A stretch of DNA of 64,000 bases from Corynebacterium gerontici (GTDB taxonomy: Bacteria > Actinomycetota > Actinomycetes > Mycobacteriales > Mycobacteriaceae): assembly GCF_003813985.1 (NCBI RefSeq), contig NZ_CP033897.1, positions 1 to 64,000 of the forward strand. The letters run 5' to 3'. This document shows, one piece after another, positions 11,397 through 20,282 of the stretch. Below the pieces are notes generated by a model. That model saw nothing but the letters and a program-made list of their open reading frames with translations. It did not search any database and was not told where the DNA came from. A program made the translations under genes and the position numbers. Positions within the stretch are counted from its first letter, which is position 1, and each line of letters begins with the position of its first letter.

Positions 11397-11809
11397 TTTT
11401 CGCTCCTTGGGTTGTTGTTTGCCCTTTCGGGCCTGAAATTGCGAGTCCGTTTCTTGCCCGATATGGATATGTAATCACATATACGATTTAAATACAACAC
11501 ATAATCAAGTCAGATACAGCACATAAACAGTTATAACAATGCGGGGCGGGCCAGCGAGCCCGGCGTTAGCTGCGCTTTAGTAGGACATTTGGCCAGCACT
11601 GGCCGAGCATACATTTATATGTCTGCGTATGGCTACTACACATAAACATTCCACATTTTCCACTGAACACTCCCAAACTCTCGCTAAAACCCACCAAATA
11701 TCAATCACTGCTACCAGTCTGATACCACTTCTTCGCGCTCAACCCCTGAAAACGCCCCTCAAGCGACTAAACTGGCACTGTTATCCTGCCCAACAAGAAA
11801 AGGTGATTT
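11397..11809. promoter_or_regulatory. Divergent regulatory region upstream of gyrA
   Basis: No convincing gene fits in this 413-base, locally AT-rich gap. It contains two 13-bp direct repeats, ATACAACACATAA at 11492-11504 and ATACAGCACATAA at 11514-11526. They are spaced 22 bp (two helical turns). A third weaker match CTACACATAAAC lies near 11634. A small hairpin GGCCAG/CTGGCC lies near 11590. Promoters for gyrA and the 10605-11396 gene must lie here. The gyrA ribosome binding site is the AAGAAAAGG just before 11810. Confidence 0.6.
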
Positions 11810-14374
11810 ATGAGCGACGATCTCTTCACCTCGGATGAGTACGATCGCATCAAACCGATCGACCTCAACGAGGAGATGCAGACCAGCTACATCGATTACG
11901 CGATGAGCGTGATCGTTGGTCGCGCGTTGCCGGAGGTCCGCGATGGCCTCAAGCCCGTGCACCGCCGCATCCTCTACGCGATGTTCAACTCCGGCTACCG
12001 CCCGGATCGCAGTTATGTGAAGTCCGCGCGTCCCGTCTCGGACACGATGGGTCAGTTCCACCCCCACGGCGACTCCGCCATCTATGACACCCTGGTGCGC
12101 CTCGCCCAGGACTGGAACATGCGCTACCCGCTTGTCGACGGCCAAGGTAACTTCGGTTCCCGCGGCAACGACGGCCCTGCTGCCATGCGTTATACGGAGT
12201 GTCGTCTCACCCCGCTCGCCATGGAGATGGTGCGCGATATTCGTGAGAACACCGTCGACTTCTCACCGAACTACGACGGCAAGACGCAAGAGCCGGACGT
12301 GCTTCCTTCGCGCATCCCGAATTTGCTCATGAACGGCTCCGGCGGCATCGCCGTGGGCATGGCGACGAACATTCCGCCGCACAACCTCAACGAGCTGGCC
12401 GACGCTATCTACTGGCTGTTGGACAATCCCGACGCCGACGAGTCCGAGGCCCTCGAGGCTTGCATGGAGTACGTGAAGGGGCCGGACTTCCCGACACGCG
12501 GACTCATCGTTGGTACTCAAGGCATCAAGGATGCCTACACCACCGGCCGCGGTTCAATCCGCATGCGTGGTGTCACCTCCATCGAGGAGGAGGGCAACCG
12601 CCAGACCATCGTGATCACTGAGCTGCCCTACCAGGTGAACCCGGACAACCTGATCTCGAACATTGCTGATCAGATCCGCGACGGCAAGCTTGCCGGCATC
12701 TCTCGCATCGAGGACGAGTCCTCCGACCGCGTGGGTATGCGCATCGTGATTACGCTCAAGCGTGATGCTGTGCCGCGCGTGGTGCTGAATAACCTGTATA
12801 AGCACTCCCAGCTTCAAACCAACTTTGGCGCGAACATGCTCTCCATCGTCGATGGCGTGCCCCGCACCCTGCGCCTGGACCAGCAGTTGCGCCACTATGT
12901 GGCTCACCAGATCGACGTGATCGTGCGCCGCACCCAGTTCCGCCTGGACGAGGCCGAAAAGCGCGCACACATTCTGCGCGGCTTGGTGAAAGCGCTGGAC
13001 ATGCTCGACGAGGTTATCGCCTTGATCCGTGCCTCCCAGACCGTGGACATCGCCCGCACTGGGCTGATGGAGCTGCTGGATATTGATGAGATCCAAGCGG
13101 ACGCCATCCTCGCCATGCAGCTTCGCCGCCTGGCTGCCCTGGAGCGCCAAAAGATCATCGATGAGCTGGCTGAAATCGAGCTGGAAATCGAGGATCTCAA
13201 GGACATCTTGGCGCGCCCGGAGCGCCAGCGTGAGATCGTCCGTGATGAGCTGCGTGAGATCGTCGAAAAGTATGGCGACGAGCGCCGCACCCAGATCGTT
13301 GCTGCTTCCGGCGAGGTGAGCGAGGAAGACCTCATCGCCCGCGAAAACGTGGTGGTCACCATCACTTCCACCGGTTACGCCAAGCGCACCAAGGTGGACG
13401 CTTACAAGTCGCAGCGTCGCGGCGGCAAGGGCGTGCGCGGAGCCGAGCTCAAGCAGGACGACGTGGTCCGCCACTTCTTTGTCAGCTCCACGCACGACTG
13501 GATCCTGTTCTTCACCAACTTCGGCCGCGTCTACCGCCTCAAGGCCTACGAGCTGCCGGAGGCGTCACGCACTGCCCGCGGCCAGCACGTTGCCAACCTG
13601 CTGGAATTCCAGCCAGAAGAGCGCATTGCCCAGGTAATCCAGCTCCAAAGCTACGAGGACGCCCCCTACCTGGTGCTCGCCACCGCTCAGGGTCGCGTGA
13701 AGAAGTCGCGCCTGTCCGACTACGAGTCCAACCGTTCCGGCGGCTTGATTGCCATCAACCTCAACGAAGGCGACAAGCTCATCGGCGCCGCCCTGTGCTC
13801 CAGCGATGATGACCTGCTGCTGGTGTCCGAGGAAGGCCAATCGCTGCGCTTCCGCGCCGACGACGAGCAACTGCGCCCCATGGGCCGCTCCACCGCCGGT
13901 GTGAAGGGCATGCGCTTCCGTGGCGACGATCAGCTCTTGGAAATGACCGTGGTCCGCGACGACGCCTTCCTGCTGGTGGCCACCTCTGGCGGCTACGGCA
14001 AGCGCACTGCCCTTGAGGAGTACCCAACCAAGGGGCGCGGCGGCTTGGGCATGCTCACCTTCAAGTACACCCCGAAGCGCGGCAAGCTCATTGGCGCACT
14101 CGTGGTGGACGAAGACGATGAGATTTTCGCCATCACCTCCGCCGGTGGTGTGATCCGCACCGAGGTGAACCAGATTCGCCCAAGCAGCCGTGCCACCATG
14201 GGTGTGCGCCTGGTCAATCTGCCTGATGACGTAGACCTGCTCGCCATCGACCGCAACGTTGAAGGCGAGGGCGAAGAGGAAGCCGAGGCCGTGGCTAAGG
14301 GCGAGAAGGAAGGCCCGAAGGACAAGGTGGCCGACAAGGCACAGCAGGCTCTTGATGTCGAGGGTGAGGAGTAA
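11810..14374 (+). CDS. gyrA: DNA gyrase subunit A
   Basis: GyrA cuts and reseals DNA and wraps it through its C-terminal domain. The 854-residue protein shows the quinolone-resistance region [10 protein letters not shown] with the susceptible-type Ser89 and Asp93, and the catalytic Tyr128 in AAMRYTE. The GyrA box QRRGGKG and the six-bladed C-terminal domain follow. The tail is long and acidic ([20 protein letters not shown]). The ATG at 11810 is preceded by AAGAAAAGG. The DUF3566 gene starts four bases after the stop, the conserved mycolata arrangement. Confidence 0.98.
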   Translation: MSDDLFTSDEYDRIKPIDLNEEMQTSYIDYAMSVIVGRALPEVRDGLKPVHRRILYAMFNSGYRPDRSYVKSARPVSDTMGQFHPHGDSAIYDTLVRLAQDWNMRYPLVDGQGNFGSRGNDGPAAMRYTECRLTPLAMEMVRDIRENTVDFSPNYDGKTQEPDVLPSRIPNLLMNGSGGIAVGMATNIPPHNLNELADAIYWLLDNPDADESEALEACMEYVKGPDFPTRGLIVGTQGIKDAYTTGRGSIRMRGVTSIEEEGNRQTIVITELPYQVNPDNLISNIADQIRDGKLAGISRIEDESSDRVGMRIVITLKRDAVPRVVLNNLYKHSQLQTNFGANMLSIVDGVPRTLRLDQQLRHYVAHQIDVIVRRTQFRLDEAEKRAHILRGLVKALDMLDEVIALIRASQTVDIARTGLMELLDIDEIQADAILAMQLRRLAALERQKIIDELAEIELEIEDLKDILARPERQREIVRDELREIVEKYGDERRTQIVAASGEVSEEDLIARENVVVTITSTGYAKRTKVDAYKSQRRGGKGVRGAELKQDDVVRHFFVSSTHDWILFFTNFGRVYRLKAYELPEASRTARGQHVANLLEFQPEERIAQVIQLQSYEDAPYLVLATAQGRVKKSRLSDYESNRSGGLIAINLNEGDKLIGAALCSSDDDLLLVSEEGQSLRFRADDEQLRPMGRSTAGVKGMRFRGDDQLLEMTVVRDDAFLLVATSGGYGKRTALEEYPTKGRGGLGMLTFKYTPKRGKLIGALVVDEDDEIFAITSAGGVIRTEVNQIRPSSRATMGVRLVNLPDDVDLLAIDRNVEGEGEEEAEAVAKGEKEGPKDKVADKAQQALDVEGEE

Positions 14375-14377
14375 GCC

Positions 14378-14722
14378 GTGGCTATCAAGCGCAGCAGCCT
14401 TGTGCGCGTCTCCCCGAAATCAGCGTTGCTCAGCGCACTGGCACTCTCGCTTGTTGGATTTGCAGCGTGGATCATCTGCGTGAGCCTGCTGTACTTCGGC
14501 ATGGACGCTGCGGGCGTGTTGGACAAAGCAAATTCCGTGATCGGCGGCGTAGGTGGCAAGCAGAGCATCACCTTTGGCCTCGTCATCACAACCGCAGCCA
14601 TGCTGGGGGCAGTGGTGGCGGTGCTGAATACTCTGCTCGCCCCGGTGGCTGCCATCATTTACAACGCCTCTGTGGACGTTTTTGGTGGTCTACGTGTGTA
14701 CGTGCGCGAAGAAGTGGACTAA
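14378..14722 (+). CDS. DUF3566 membrane protein
   Basis: This 114-residue protein, encoded just after gyrA, matches the DUF3566 family (position of Rv0007 in Mycobacterium). It has two predicted membrane segments: ALSLVGFAAWIICVSLLYFG near residues 21-42 and a second near residues 67-95 (LVITTAAMLGAVVAVLNTLL). The conserved ending YNASVDVFGGLRVYVREE is typical. The GTG start at 14378 lies three bases after the gyrA stop, so translation is probably coupled. The family's role is not established. Confidence 0.9.
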   Translation: MAIKRSSLVRVSPKSALLSALALSLVGFAAWIICVSLLYFGMDAAGVLDKANSVIGGVGGKQSITFGLVITTAAMLGAVVAVLNTLLAPVAAIIYNASVDVFGGLRVYVREEVD

Positions 14723-14831
14723 GCTGAAACTTGCTTAGCTTTTCGACGCCAACGTGACCGCTAAAAACCGCTACTGAACAGGCGATTTGCTTAGTTGGGA
14801 ACGGGATGTGTAAAGTTCTATCTCGTTCCCA

Positions 14832-14905
14832 GGGCCTATAGCTCAGTCGGTTAGAGCGCATCGCTGATAACGATGAGGTCGCAAGTTCGATTCTTGCTAG
14901 GCCCA
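14832..14905 (+). tRNA. tRNA-Ile (GAT)
   Basis: This is a 74-base cloverleaf. The acceptor stem GGGCCTA pairs with TAGGCCC, the D arm is GCTCAGTCGGTTAGAGC, the anticodon loop is CTGATAA and the T arm GTTCGATTC. The CCA is not encoded. The gyrA / tRNA-Ile / tRNA-Ala order is conserved in Corynebacteriales. Confidence 0.98.
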
Positions 14906-14915
14906 CAGGAACAAA

Positions 14916-14988
14916 GGGGCATTAGCTCAATTGGTAGAGCATCTGCTTTGCAAGCAGAAGGTCAGGAGTTCGATTCTCCTATGCTCCA
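14916..14988 (+). tRNA. tRNA-Ala (TGC)
   Basis: This is a 73-base cloverleaf. The acceptor stem GGGGCAT pairs with ATGCTCC, the anticodon is TGC within CTTTGCAAG, and the T arm is GTTCGATTC. It lies 10 bases after tRNA-Ile, probably in the same transcript. Confidence 0.98.
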
Positions 14989-14994
14989 CAGCCC

Positions 14995-15027
14995 AAAATC
15001 CCGGCCACCGATGGTGGTCGGGATTTT
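14995..15027 (+). terminator. Terminator after the tRNA pair
   Basis: A 15-bp hairpin with one G-U pair (AAAATCCCGGCCACC, loop GAT) ends in TTTTCTT seven bases after tRNA-Ala. Confidence 0.92.
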
Positions 15028-15092
15028 CTTGTGCCCAGTGCGCACTCTTGGTAACCTGCGTCACATAAGCTCCCGCTAGAGGAAGGAATGTC

Positions 15093-15299
15093 ATGAACAG
15101 CCAAGTGCCGTGGCACATTCGCTACAGCGTGGTGCCTAGCCTGATCATGGCTGCTTTAATTCTGGCTGTAGTGCTAACGGAAAGAGGTCTTCTAAGTAGC
15201 ATGACCCTCGTATGGCTCATGCTTAGTTTGGCGCCTGCCTACATGGCGGCGTTAGCGTGGAATTCGATCCGCGTGATCAAGTACGAGCAGCGGAGTTAG
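15093..15299 (+). CDS. Small two-pass membrane protein
   Basis: This 68-residue protein has two hydrophobic segments (about residues 13-29 and 36-54) and a basic cytoplasmic-type tail (RVIKYEQRS). A good ribosome binding site, AGGAAGGA, lies 6 bases before the ATG. It is convergent with, and overlaps by 4 bases, another small membrane protein gene on the other strand. No family is recognised; such small membrane proteins are common beside the tRNA pair in this genus. Confidence 0.75.
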   Translation: MNSQVPWHIRYSVVPSLIMAALILAVVLTERGLLSSMTLVWLMLSLAPAYMAALAWNSIRVIKYEQRS

Positions 15300-15481
15300 T
15301 GCTGCCGCTTCTCGATCTCCTGGCGGCGGGTGGGGTAGAGCACTAAGAGATACACCAGCGTTGAAGCAGCGATAGCCACAATCCCGGAGACGTAATGCTC
15401 AAGCAGGACCAAGACGATGCCCGCGATCGCTAGCAGCGCATAGAGCAAACGAAACAGCAGCACCCGCGTGCTATCGGACAT
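15296..15481 (-). CDS. Small two-pass membrane protein
   Basis: From the ATG at 15481 this is 61 residues, beginning MSDSTRVLLFRLLYALLAIAG, with two membrane segments and a basic, polar C-terminus (TRRQEIEKRQH). The ATG is preferred to the in-frame TTG at 15490 because GAGAAGGG lies about nine bases before it. The last four bases overlap the convergent gene at 15093-15299. The function is unknown. Confidence 0.7.
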   Translation of the reverse strand: MSDSTRVLLFRLLYALLAIAGIVLVLLEHYVSGIVAIAASTLVYLLVLYPTRRQEIEKRQH

Positions 15482-15607
15482 GGTGAGCAACCCTTCTCAG
15501 TACCGGCAAGGAAAACCTAAGGCCAATCTACAGCGTATTCCTCTGAGATTTTGGCCATGCGCCTACATCCGGCCGATGGGGAAAAGCTTTGAGGTTGTGA
15601 AAGGAAA

Positions 15608-15624
15608 CACCCCTAGAAGGGGTG
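15608..15624 (+). other. Hairpin in the leader of the 15707 lipoprotein gene
   Basis: CACCCCT and AGGGGTG pair around a 3-base loop. A second potential pairing CTTTC/GAAAG lies at about 15633-15652. The region 15541-15700 has no gene and looks structured, but I cannot assign it to a known riboswitch class. Confidence 0.4.
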
Positions 15625-15699
15625 CACGGAGCCTTTCGGGACCGCGTGAAAGACCGAATAGTGGAGGGTAGATCCTTATTAAACTTCTCAAAGGAGGTA

Positions 15700-15713
15700 G
15701 TTTCACGTGAAAC
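15700..15713. other. parS centromere-like site
   Basis: GTTTCACGTGAAAC is the 14-base core of the ParB-binding parS consensus (TGTTTCACGTGAAACA), with only the two outermost bases differing. It overlaps the GTG start codon (15707) of the lipoprotein gene. Clusters of parS near oriC are known in Corynebacterium. The site is about 14 kb from oriC. Confidence 0.9.
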
Positions 15714-16081
15714 GTCTTATCCCAGCCCTTGCTGTTGTTTGTCTCTCGGTGGTGGCATGCTCAGGAGACTCTGAGGATTCAGCACCCTCAACCAAGTCAC
15801 AGGTAACGGAAACGGTGACGTCGACAAGCGAAGAACCAACCACGACGGTCACAGTGACCCAGGACAGGGAGACCGTAGAGCAGCAGACAGTAACAGAAAC
15901 GGTGGAGCCAGCACCCGCACCAGTGATGGGATATACCGAGGCGCCGGGACAGACCACTCCCACGCCCATGAATAAGGTCATTCAAAGTTGTGGCCAAAAA
16001 GGGCTACATGAGCGAGGCACGACCTTCTTCACCGATGGGACGTCCGGCTGGACCGAGCAGTGTGCAGCGGCGATGGAATAA
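15707..16081 (+). CDS. Small Thr-rich secreted lipoprotein
   Basis: This 124-residue protein has a lipoprotein signal peptide (MKRLIPALAVVCLSVVAC) with Cys18 as the lipidated residue. A Ser/Thr/Glu-rich linker follows (about residues 20-70, with TETVTSTSEEPTTTVTVTQ). A short C-terminal part carries two cysteines (SCGQ and EQCA) that could form a disulphide. The GTG start lies within a parS site and is preceded by a strong AAAGGAGGTAG ribosome binding site. ParB binding could affect its expression (inference). No family is recognised beyond the lipoprotein signal. Confidence 0.8.
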   Translation: MKRLIPALAVVCLSVVACSGDSEDSAPSTKSQVTETVTSTSEEPTTTVTVTQDRETVEQQTVTETVEPAPAPVMGYTEAPGQTTPTPMNKVIQSCGQKGLHERGTTFFTDGTSGWTEQCAAAME

Positions 16082-16089
16082 GAAACAAA

Positions 16090-16129
16090 AACACCGTCAC
16101 GGTGCATCACTGTGACGGTGTTCGTTTTT
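16090..16129. terminator. Terminator between convergent genes
   Basis: There is a perfect 11-bp stem (AACACCGTCAC and GTGACGGTGTT) with T runs on the + side and A runs on the other. It can serve both the lipoprotein gene and the gene at 16138. Confidence 0.92.
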
Positions 16130-16137
16130 AGCACTGA

Positions 16138-16554
16138 TCAGGCGTGCTCGTACTCCACCTTTGCCCAGGCGTGCAGTTCCTGAATCTGCGCGAGGGCGTA
16201 GTTTGTGAACAGGTGCGGGCGGGCGAGCATCTCGCCGCTTCGCAGGAACACAAATTCGGCGCATTCTGCCGGCTTCTTGCCTGCCGCGTGGGAAGCCCGT
16301 GCCTGCTGCATGTCTGCCAGATCCTTTGCCACATTGTGGGCGACGGTGGCGCGTGCAACCACCGCGAATGCAGCAGCTAGCAGGGCAATCACGCTGAGCA
16401 TCGGGGCGAAGAAATAGGCGGCAGCAGCCACTGCAACGCACACCAGTGCAATGGGGGTAACTGACTTAATCAAAGGTTGTGCCTTCGTGGCACGCTCAGG
16501 CACTCCGACGGTGCGCTGAGTGTTCGCTTCATGCAAAGAAGCGGGTTGGCTCAT
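16138..16554 (-). CDS. Membrane protein of unknown function
   Basis: This 138-residue protein begins MSQPASLHEANTQRTVGV. Two adjacent membrane segments occupy about residues 33-70 (IALVCVAVAAAAYFFAPM and SVIALLAAAFAVVARATV), followed by a soluble C-terminal half (HNVAKDLADMQQARASHAAG). The ATG at 16554 is chosen because AAGGAT precedes it by six bases; the frame is open upstream to 16641 but without a better signal. No family is recognised. The 231 bases upstream of the ATG hold only its promoter region. Confidence 0.75.
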   Translation of the reverse strand: MSQPASLHEANTQRTVGVPERATKAQPLIKSVTPIALVCVAVAAAAYFFAPMLSVIALLAAAFAVVARATVAHNVAKDLADMQQARASHAAGKKPAECAEFVFLRSGEMLARPHLFTNYALAQIQELHAWAKVEYEHA

Positions 16555-16785
16555 GGTGTGATCCTTAGGAAAATCGCTGGGGTGGAAACGATGGGTTTTG
16601 CCAGGTAGGCGGAAAAACAGATGAAATAATAAGCCCAGCAACTGCCATGTAGCTAAGTTTCTAACGCCTCCTTGAATGTGGTGCTCGTTACACTGTTCTC
16701 ATTAAAGCTGTGCGCTGCTTTTTCAGCCACAAAGCCAAAGGTGACACTCACAAAGCGTCCACCCATTCGGGGGTGATTTAGGCAT

Positions 16786-17934
16786 TTAGCGCTGCCAAAT
16801 TACTTCCTGTTGAGCGTTGCGAATGATGGCCGTGGGGGCGTCGAAAAGCGAAAGCTCCACCTCCAGGAAATCCTGGCCGCCGCGCTGTTGGACGCGGTAG
16901 CAGTAGCGCTCGTTTTCCAACTCAAGGGTCTCCACCGTGGCGTTCACCAACCAAGAGTGCTGGCGCCTCAAGGCGATGAGGGATTTCCACACGCCCAAGA
17001 CTGAGGACTCGCCAGGCTCGGTCCATGAAGGACGCACAGCATCATCGCCGCCCATGCGCTCTTCCTTTACACCCTCCATACCCAGCTCGTCGCCATAGTA
17101 GATGGAAGGAATACCCGGCATGGTCAATAGCAGCACCGCTGCGAGCACTGCCTTATCTTGGCCCACCTTGCTAGCAATGCGCGTGACATCGTGATTGCCC
17201 ACAAAGGTATTGGGAATGAAGTGCTCCAAGAACTCCATGTGGCGGCGAACTGACCACTCCAGCTCAAAAAAGTTCGCGTCATGCAGCGCGGACCAGCACG
17301 CCTTCCATAGCTCATATTGGGTGACGGAATCCATGCCGGATTCTTCGACGATGGCGGGATAATCCCCGTGGATCACCTCGCCGAGGATCCACGCATCGGG
17401 GTGTGCTTCACGTACCGGTGGGAGCACCTTTGCCCAGAATTCATTGCTCACCGAATATGCCGCGTCCAAACGCCAACCGCTGGCGCCTCGATCCAGCCAA
17501 TACCTCATCACCTCAGCCACGTACGCCTGGCAGGCAGGATCTTCATGGCGCAGGCGCTTGAGATCGCCGTGGCCTTCAAACACACCTTCACCAATCAGCT
17601 CCGGGCGCACAAAACCTTCCGCTACGTGGCTAAATACCCCATCGAGCACCAAGGCGATGCCTTTTTCCTGGCAGTCAGCGACCAGGGCATCGAAGTCTTC
17701 CTCGGTGCCCAGACGCGGATCAATGCGCAGGTGGTCGATGGTGTCATATCCATGCGTCTGTGATGCGAAAATTGGCCCGAGCAGCAGGCCATTGCAGCCC
17801 AAAGCGATCAAGTAATCCAGGCTGCTGCGCAAGCGTGTAAGCCCGTCACCCTTTTCTTGCTCACCTCGAATATCCACCCCCGCGAATCCAAGCGGGTATA
17901 CGTGCCAGAAAATTGCGTGGTCGATCCAGGCCAT
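16786..17934 (-). CDS. GH13 alpha-amylase family glycoside hydrolase
   Basis: This 382-residue, single-domain (beta/alpha)8 enzyme acts on alpha-glucosidic bonds. All GH13 landmarks are visible: DGVFSH near residue 98, the nucleophile Asp157 in GWRLDAAY, the acid Glu186 in ILGEV, and His248-Asp249 in FVGNHD. It lacks a signal peptide, so it is cytoplasmic and probably acts on maltodextrins, trehalose-type or glycogen-derived substrates. It is shorter than most amylases because there is little C-terminal domain. It is divergent from the sugar ABC operon at 18259-21040, which may supply its substrate (inference). Confidence 0.9.
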   Translation of the reverse strand: MAWIDHAIFWHVYPLGFAGVDIRGEQEKGDGLTRLRSSLDYLIALGCNGLLLGPIFASQTHGYDTIDHLRIDPRLGTEEDFDALVADCQEKGIALVLDGVFSHVAEGFVRPELIGEGVFEGHGDLKRLRHEDPACQAYVAEVMRYWLDRGASGWRLDAAYSVSNEFWAKVLPPVREAHPDAWILGEVIHGDYPAIVEESGMDSVTQYELWKACWSALHDANFFELEWSVRRHMEFLEHFIPNTFVGNHDVTRIASKVGQDKAVLAAVLLLTMPGIPSIYYGDELGMEGVKEERMGGDDAVRPSWTEPGESSVLGVWKSLIALRRQHSWLVNATVETLELENERYCYRVQQRGGQDFLEVELSLFDAPTAIIRNAQQEVIWQR

Positions 17935-18258
17935 GAGCTTCTCCGATCAAAATAGGGGGCACTTCCATGTTAGGCACTTGCCATCATGCTCATCTGTAGT
18001 TGCCGCCGTGAACCCACGCTAGCCGCCGCGCCTGCCCTTGCCACCACGTAAACCCACTGCCCGCCAAGCACACTTTGAGTTTGGGAATGCACCCACTTTT
18101 GCGCGTTCCCACATAATCGGACATGCCCTCCAGAGCAGATGCACCCCAATCTAGGGGCGGGCATGCGCCCTGCTCAACGCTACTGAATCGATAAACAAGC
18201 AGCTCAGATACGTCGCGAGGGTTTGACCATCCCTATCCACTTAGGAAACGATAACGAG
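17935..18258. other. Divergent intergenic region, no gene seen
   Basis: I see no coding sequence in this 324-base gap. A nested inverted repeat lies at 18122-18165 (outer arms CATGCCC and GGGCATG, inner arms CCCC and GGGG), and it could be an operator or an mRNA hairpin. Promoters of the GH13 gene and the ABC operon must lie here; a TTGACC hexamer occurs near 18222. Confidence 0.5.
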
Positions 18259-19248
18259 GTGAAAATCTTCCAAAAAGTGCTCGCAGTAGGTGTACTCGCC
18301 GCCGTCACGCTCAGCGGCTGCTCCGCCACCGGCGGCGCGCCCCGCAGCAATGGCGAAGGCGGCCAAGCAGGTGGCGTTGATACCCCCCGCTATGTAGTAG
18401 CCATGGTCACCCACGGCGCGCCGGGCGATACCTTCTGGGATCTGGTGCGCAAGGGCGCCGAGGATGCAGCCAAGAAAGACAACATTGAGCTGCGCTATTC
18501 CTCCGACCCCGAGGCCCCCAACCAAGCAAACCTGGTGCAATCAGCTATCGACGCCAAAGTGGATGGCATTGCTGTCACCATGCCCAATGCGCAGGCTATC
18601 GGACCCGCGGCGCAGAAAGCCGTGGACGCCGGCATCCCAACCGTTGGCTTGAACGCGGGGATGAACGAATACCAGAAATACGGTATTTCCTCCTTCTTCG
18701 GGCAAGACGAAAAGGTGGCAGGCACCCTCGCAGGTGAGCGCCTGGATAAGGAAGGTGCCAAGCACGTCCTGTGTGTGATCCACGAACAAGGCAATTCTTC
18801 CCAGGAGCAGCGCTGTGGCGGTGTCAAAGATGGGCTCAAGGGCGGCCAGATGGAGATCCTCTACGTCAACGGCAAGGATCTCACCAGTGTGCAGTCCACG
18901 GTGCAGGCAAAACTTTCGCAGGATAAGAGCATCGATTGGGTCATGGGCCTTGTGGCTCCCGTGGCGTTGACCAGCGTGGATGCGGTCAAGAACGCCGGAA
19001 GCCAAGCCAAGATCGCTACCTTCGACACCAACGCACAGTTGGTGCAGGCCATCAAAGACGGCGCCATCCAATTCGCCATCGATCAACAGCCCTATTTGCA
19101 AGGCTATCTGGCGGTAGATTCTCTCTGGTTGGCCAAGCGCAACGGCAGCGTGATCGGTGGCAACCGTCCTGTGTACACCGGACCGAGCTTTGTGGATGCC
19201 TCCAACGTGGATCAGATCGCCGAGGCGGCAACGGAGGGTCTGCGATGA
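18259..19248 (+). CDS. Sugar ABC transporter substrate-binding lipoprotein
   Basis: This 329-residue periplasmic-binding-protein-like lipoprotein is of the ribose/xylose class (Peripla_BP_4). The signal peptide KIFQKVLAVGVLAAVTLSGC ends in lipobox LSGC. The mature part has the two-lobed fold with DGIAVTMPNAQAIGPAAQKA and TFDTNAQLVQAIKDGAIQFA. The GTG at 18259 is chosen because it starts directly before the signal peptide; the frame is open from 18223. The stop overlaps the permease start (ATGA). The exact sugar is not determined; members bind ribose, xylose, fructose, inositol or autoinducer-like sugars. Confidence 0.9.
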   Translation: MKIFQKVLAVGVLAAVTLSGCSATGGAPRSNGEGGQAGGVDTPRYVVAMVTHGAPGDTFWDLVRKGAEDAAKKDNIELRYSSDPEAPNQANLVQSAIDAKVDGIAVTMPNAQAIGPAAQKAVDAGIPTVGLNAGMNEYQKYGISSFFGQDEKVAGTLAGERLDKEGAKHVLCVIHEQGNSSQEQRCGGVKDGLKGGQMEILYVNGKDLTSVQSTVQAKLSQDKSIDWVMGLVAPVALTSVDAVKNAGSQAKIATFDTNAQLVQAIKDGAIQFAIDQQPYLQGYLAVDSLWLAKRNGSVIGGNRPVYTGPSFVDASNVDQIAEAATEGLR

Positions 19249-20282
19249 GCCCAACTGAAACAAGCACCGATGATCGTCTTCCTGAGCGCACCCGCATGGC
19301 CAAGCTGATCCGCCGCCCGGAGCTTGCCAGCCTGCTTGGTGCCATCGCCATCTTCATCCTCTTTTTGGCAGTAGCGCCCGCCTTCCGCTCCCTGGAGGCA
19401 TTCTCCACGGTGCTCTATGCCAGCTCCACGCTTGGCATCGTGGCGTTGGCCGTGGGTTTGCTCATGATCGGCGACGAGTTCGATCTTTCCTCGGGCGTGG
19501 CTGTGACCACCGCGGCGCTGGCAGCCACCATGCTCAATTACAACCTCCACCTCAATTCATGGGTGGGTGCTGGCTTAGCGCTGCTGATCTCTCTGAGCAT
19601 CGGTGCGCTCAACGGATTTCTAGTCACCCGCACCGGCATTCCCAGCTTCCTGATCACCCTGGCGGCATTCCTCATGCTTCAGGGCCTCAATCTTGCCATC
19701 ACCAAGCTGGTCACCGGCCAAGTAGCAACACCGACCATCGCAGACATGCAAGGTTTCCCCTCTGCGCAAAAAGTCTTTGCGGGCACTGTCCACATTGGCG
19801 GGGTCAGCGTGCGCGCCACGGTGTTCTGGTGGATCTTCTTTGTGGCACTTGCGTCATTCCTGCTGTTTAAGACCAAGTTCGGCAACTGGATCTTCGCCGT
19901 CGGCGGGGATCAAGATGCTGCTCGCGCGGTGGGCGTTCCGGTAACTCGCGTTAAGATCATCCTGTTTATGTTCGTGGGCTTTGCCGCCTGGTTCGTGGGC
20001 ATGCACAACCTCTTCGCCTTCGATTCCATCCAAGCAGGCCAGGGTGTGGGCAACGAGTTCCTCTACATCATTGCCGCTGTGATTGGCGGCTGTGCGCTCA
20101 CCGGTGGCCGCGGCACCGCCATTGGCACCGCGATTGGCGCACTCATCTTCGGCATGACTAACCAGGGCATCGTCTACGCCGGATGGAACCCCGACTGGTT
20201 CAAGTTCTTCCTTGGCGCCATGCTGCTCTTTGCCGTGTTCACCAACACCTCCTTTGCCAGCTTCACGAAAGGCCGCCGATGA
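19245..20282 (+). CDS. Sugar ABC transporter permease (RbsC/FrcC type)
   Basis: This 345-residue integral membrane protein has 8-10 hydrophobic segments and the family features IGDEFDLSSGV, NGFLVTRTGIPSFLITL and AVGGDQDAARAVGVPV (the cytoplasmic loop contacting the ATPase). The conserved ending GALIFGMTNQGIVYAG is also present. The ATG at 19245 overlaps the stop of the binding-protein gene, and its own stop overlaps the ATPase start, so the three subunits are translationally coupled. The frame is open upstream inside the preceding gene, but homology starts here. Confidence 0.92.
   Translation: MSPTETSTDDRLPERTRMAKLIRRPELASLLGAIAIFILFLAVAPAFRSLEAFSTVLYASSTLGIVALAVGLLMIGDEFDLSSGVAVTTAALAATMLNYNLHLNSWVGAGLALLISLSIGALNGFLVTRTGIPSFLITLAAFLMLQGLNLAITKLVTGQVATPTIADMQGFPSAQKVFAGTVHIGGVSVRATVFWWIFFVALASFLLFKTKFGNWIFAVGGDQDAARAVGVPVTRVKIILFMFVGFAAWFVGMHNLFAFDSIQAGQGVGNEFLYIIAAVIGGCALTGGRGTAIGTAIGALIFGMTNQGIVYAGWNPDWFKFFLGAMLLFAVFTNTSFASFTKGRR

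Noticed and set aside
11629..11838. 69-codon frame overlapping the start of gyrA
   Set aside because: It overlaps the gyrA start in another frame and is rich in His and Thr without family features.
12554..13495. 313-codon minus-strand frame inside gyrA
   Set aside because: Antisense shadow with low-complexity His and Leu composition.
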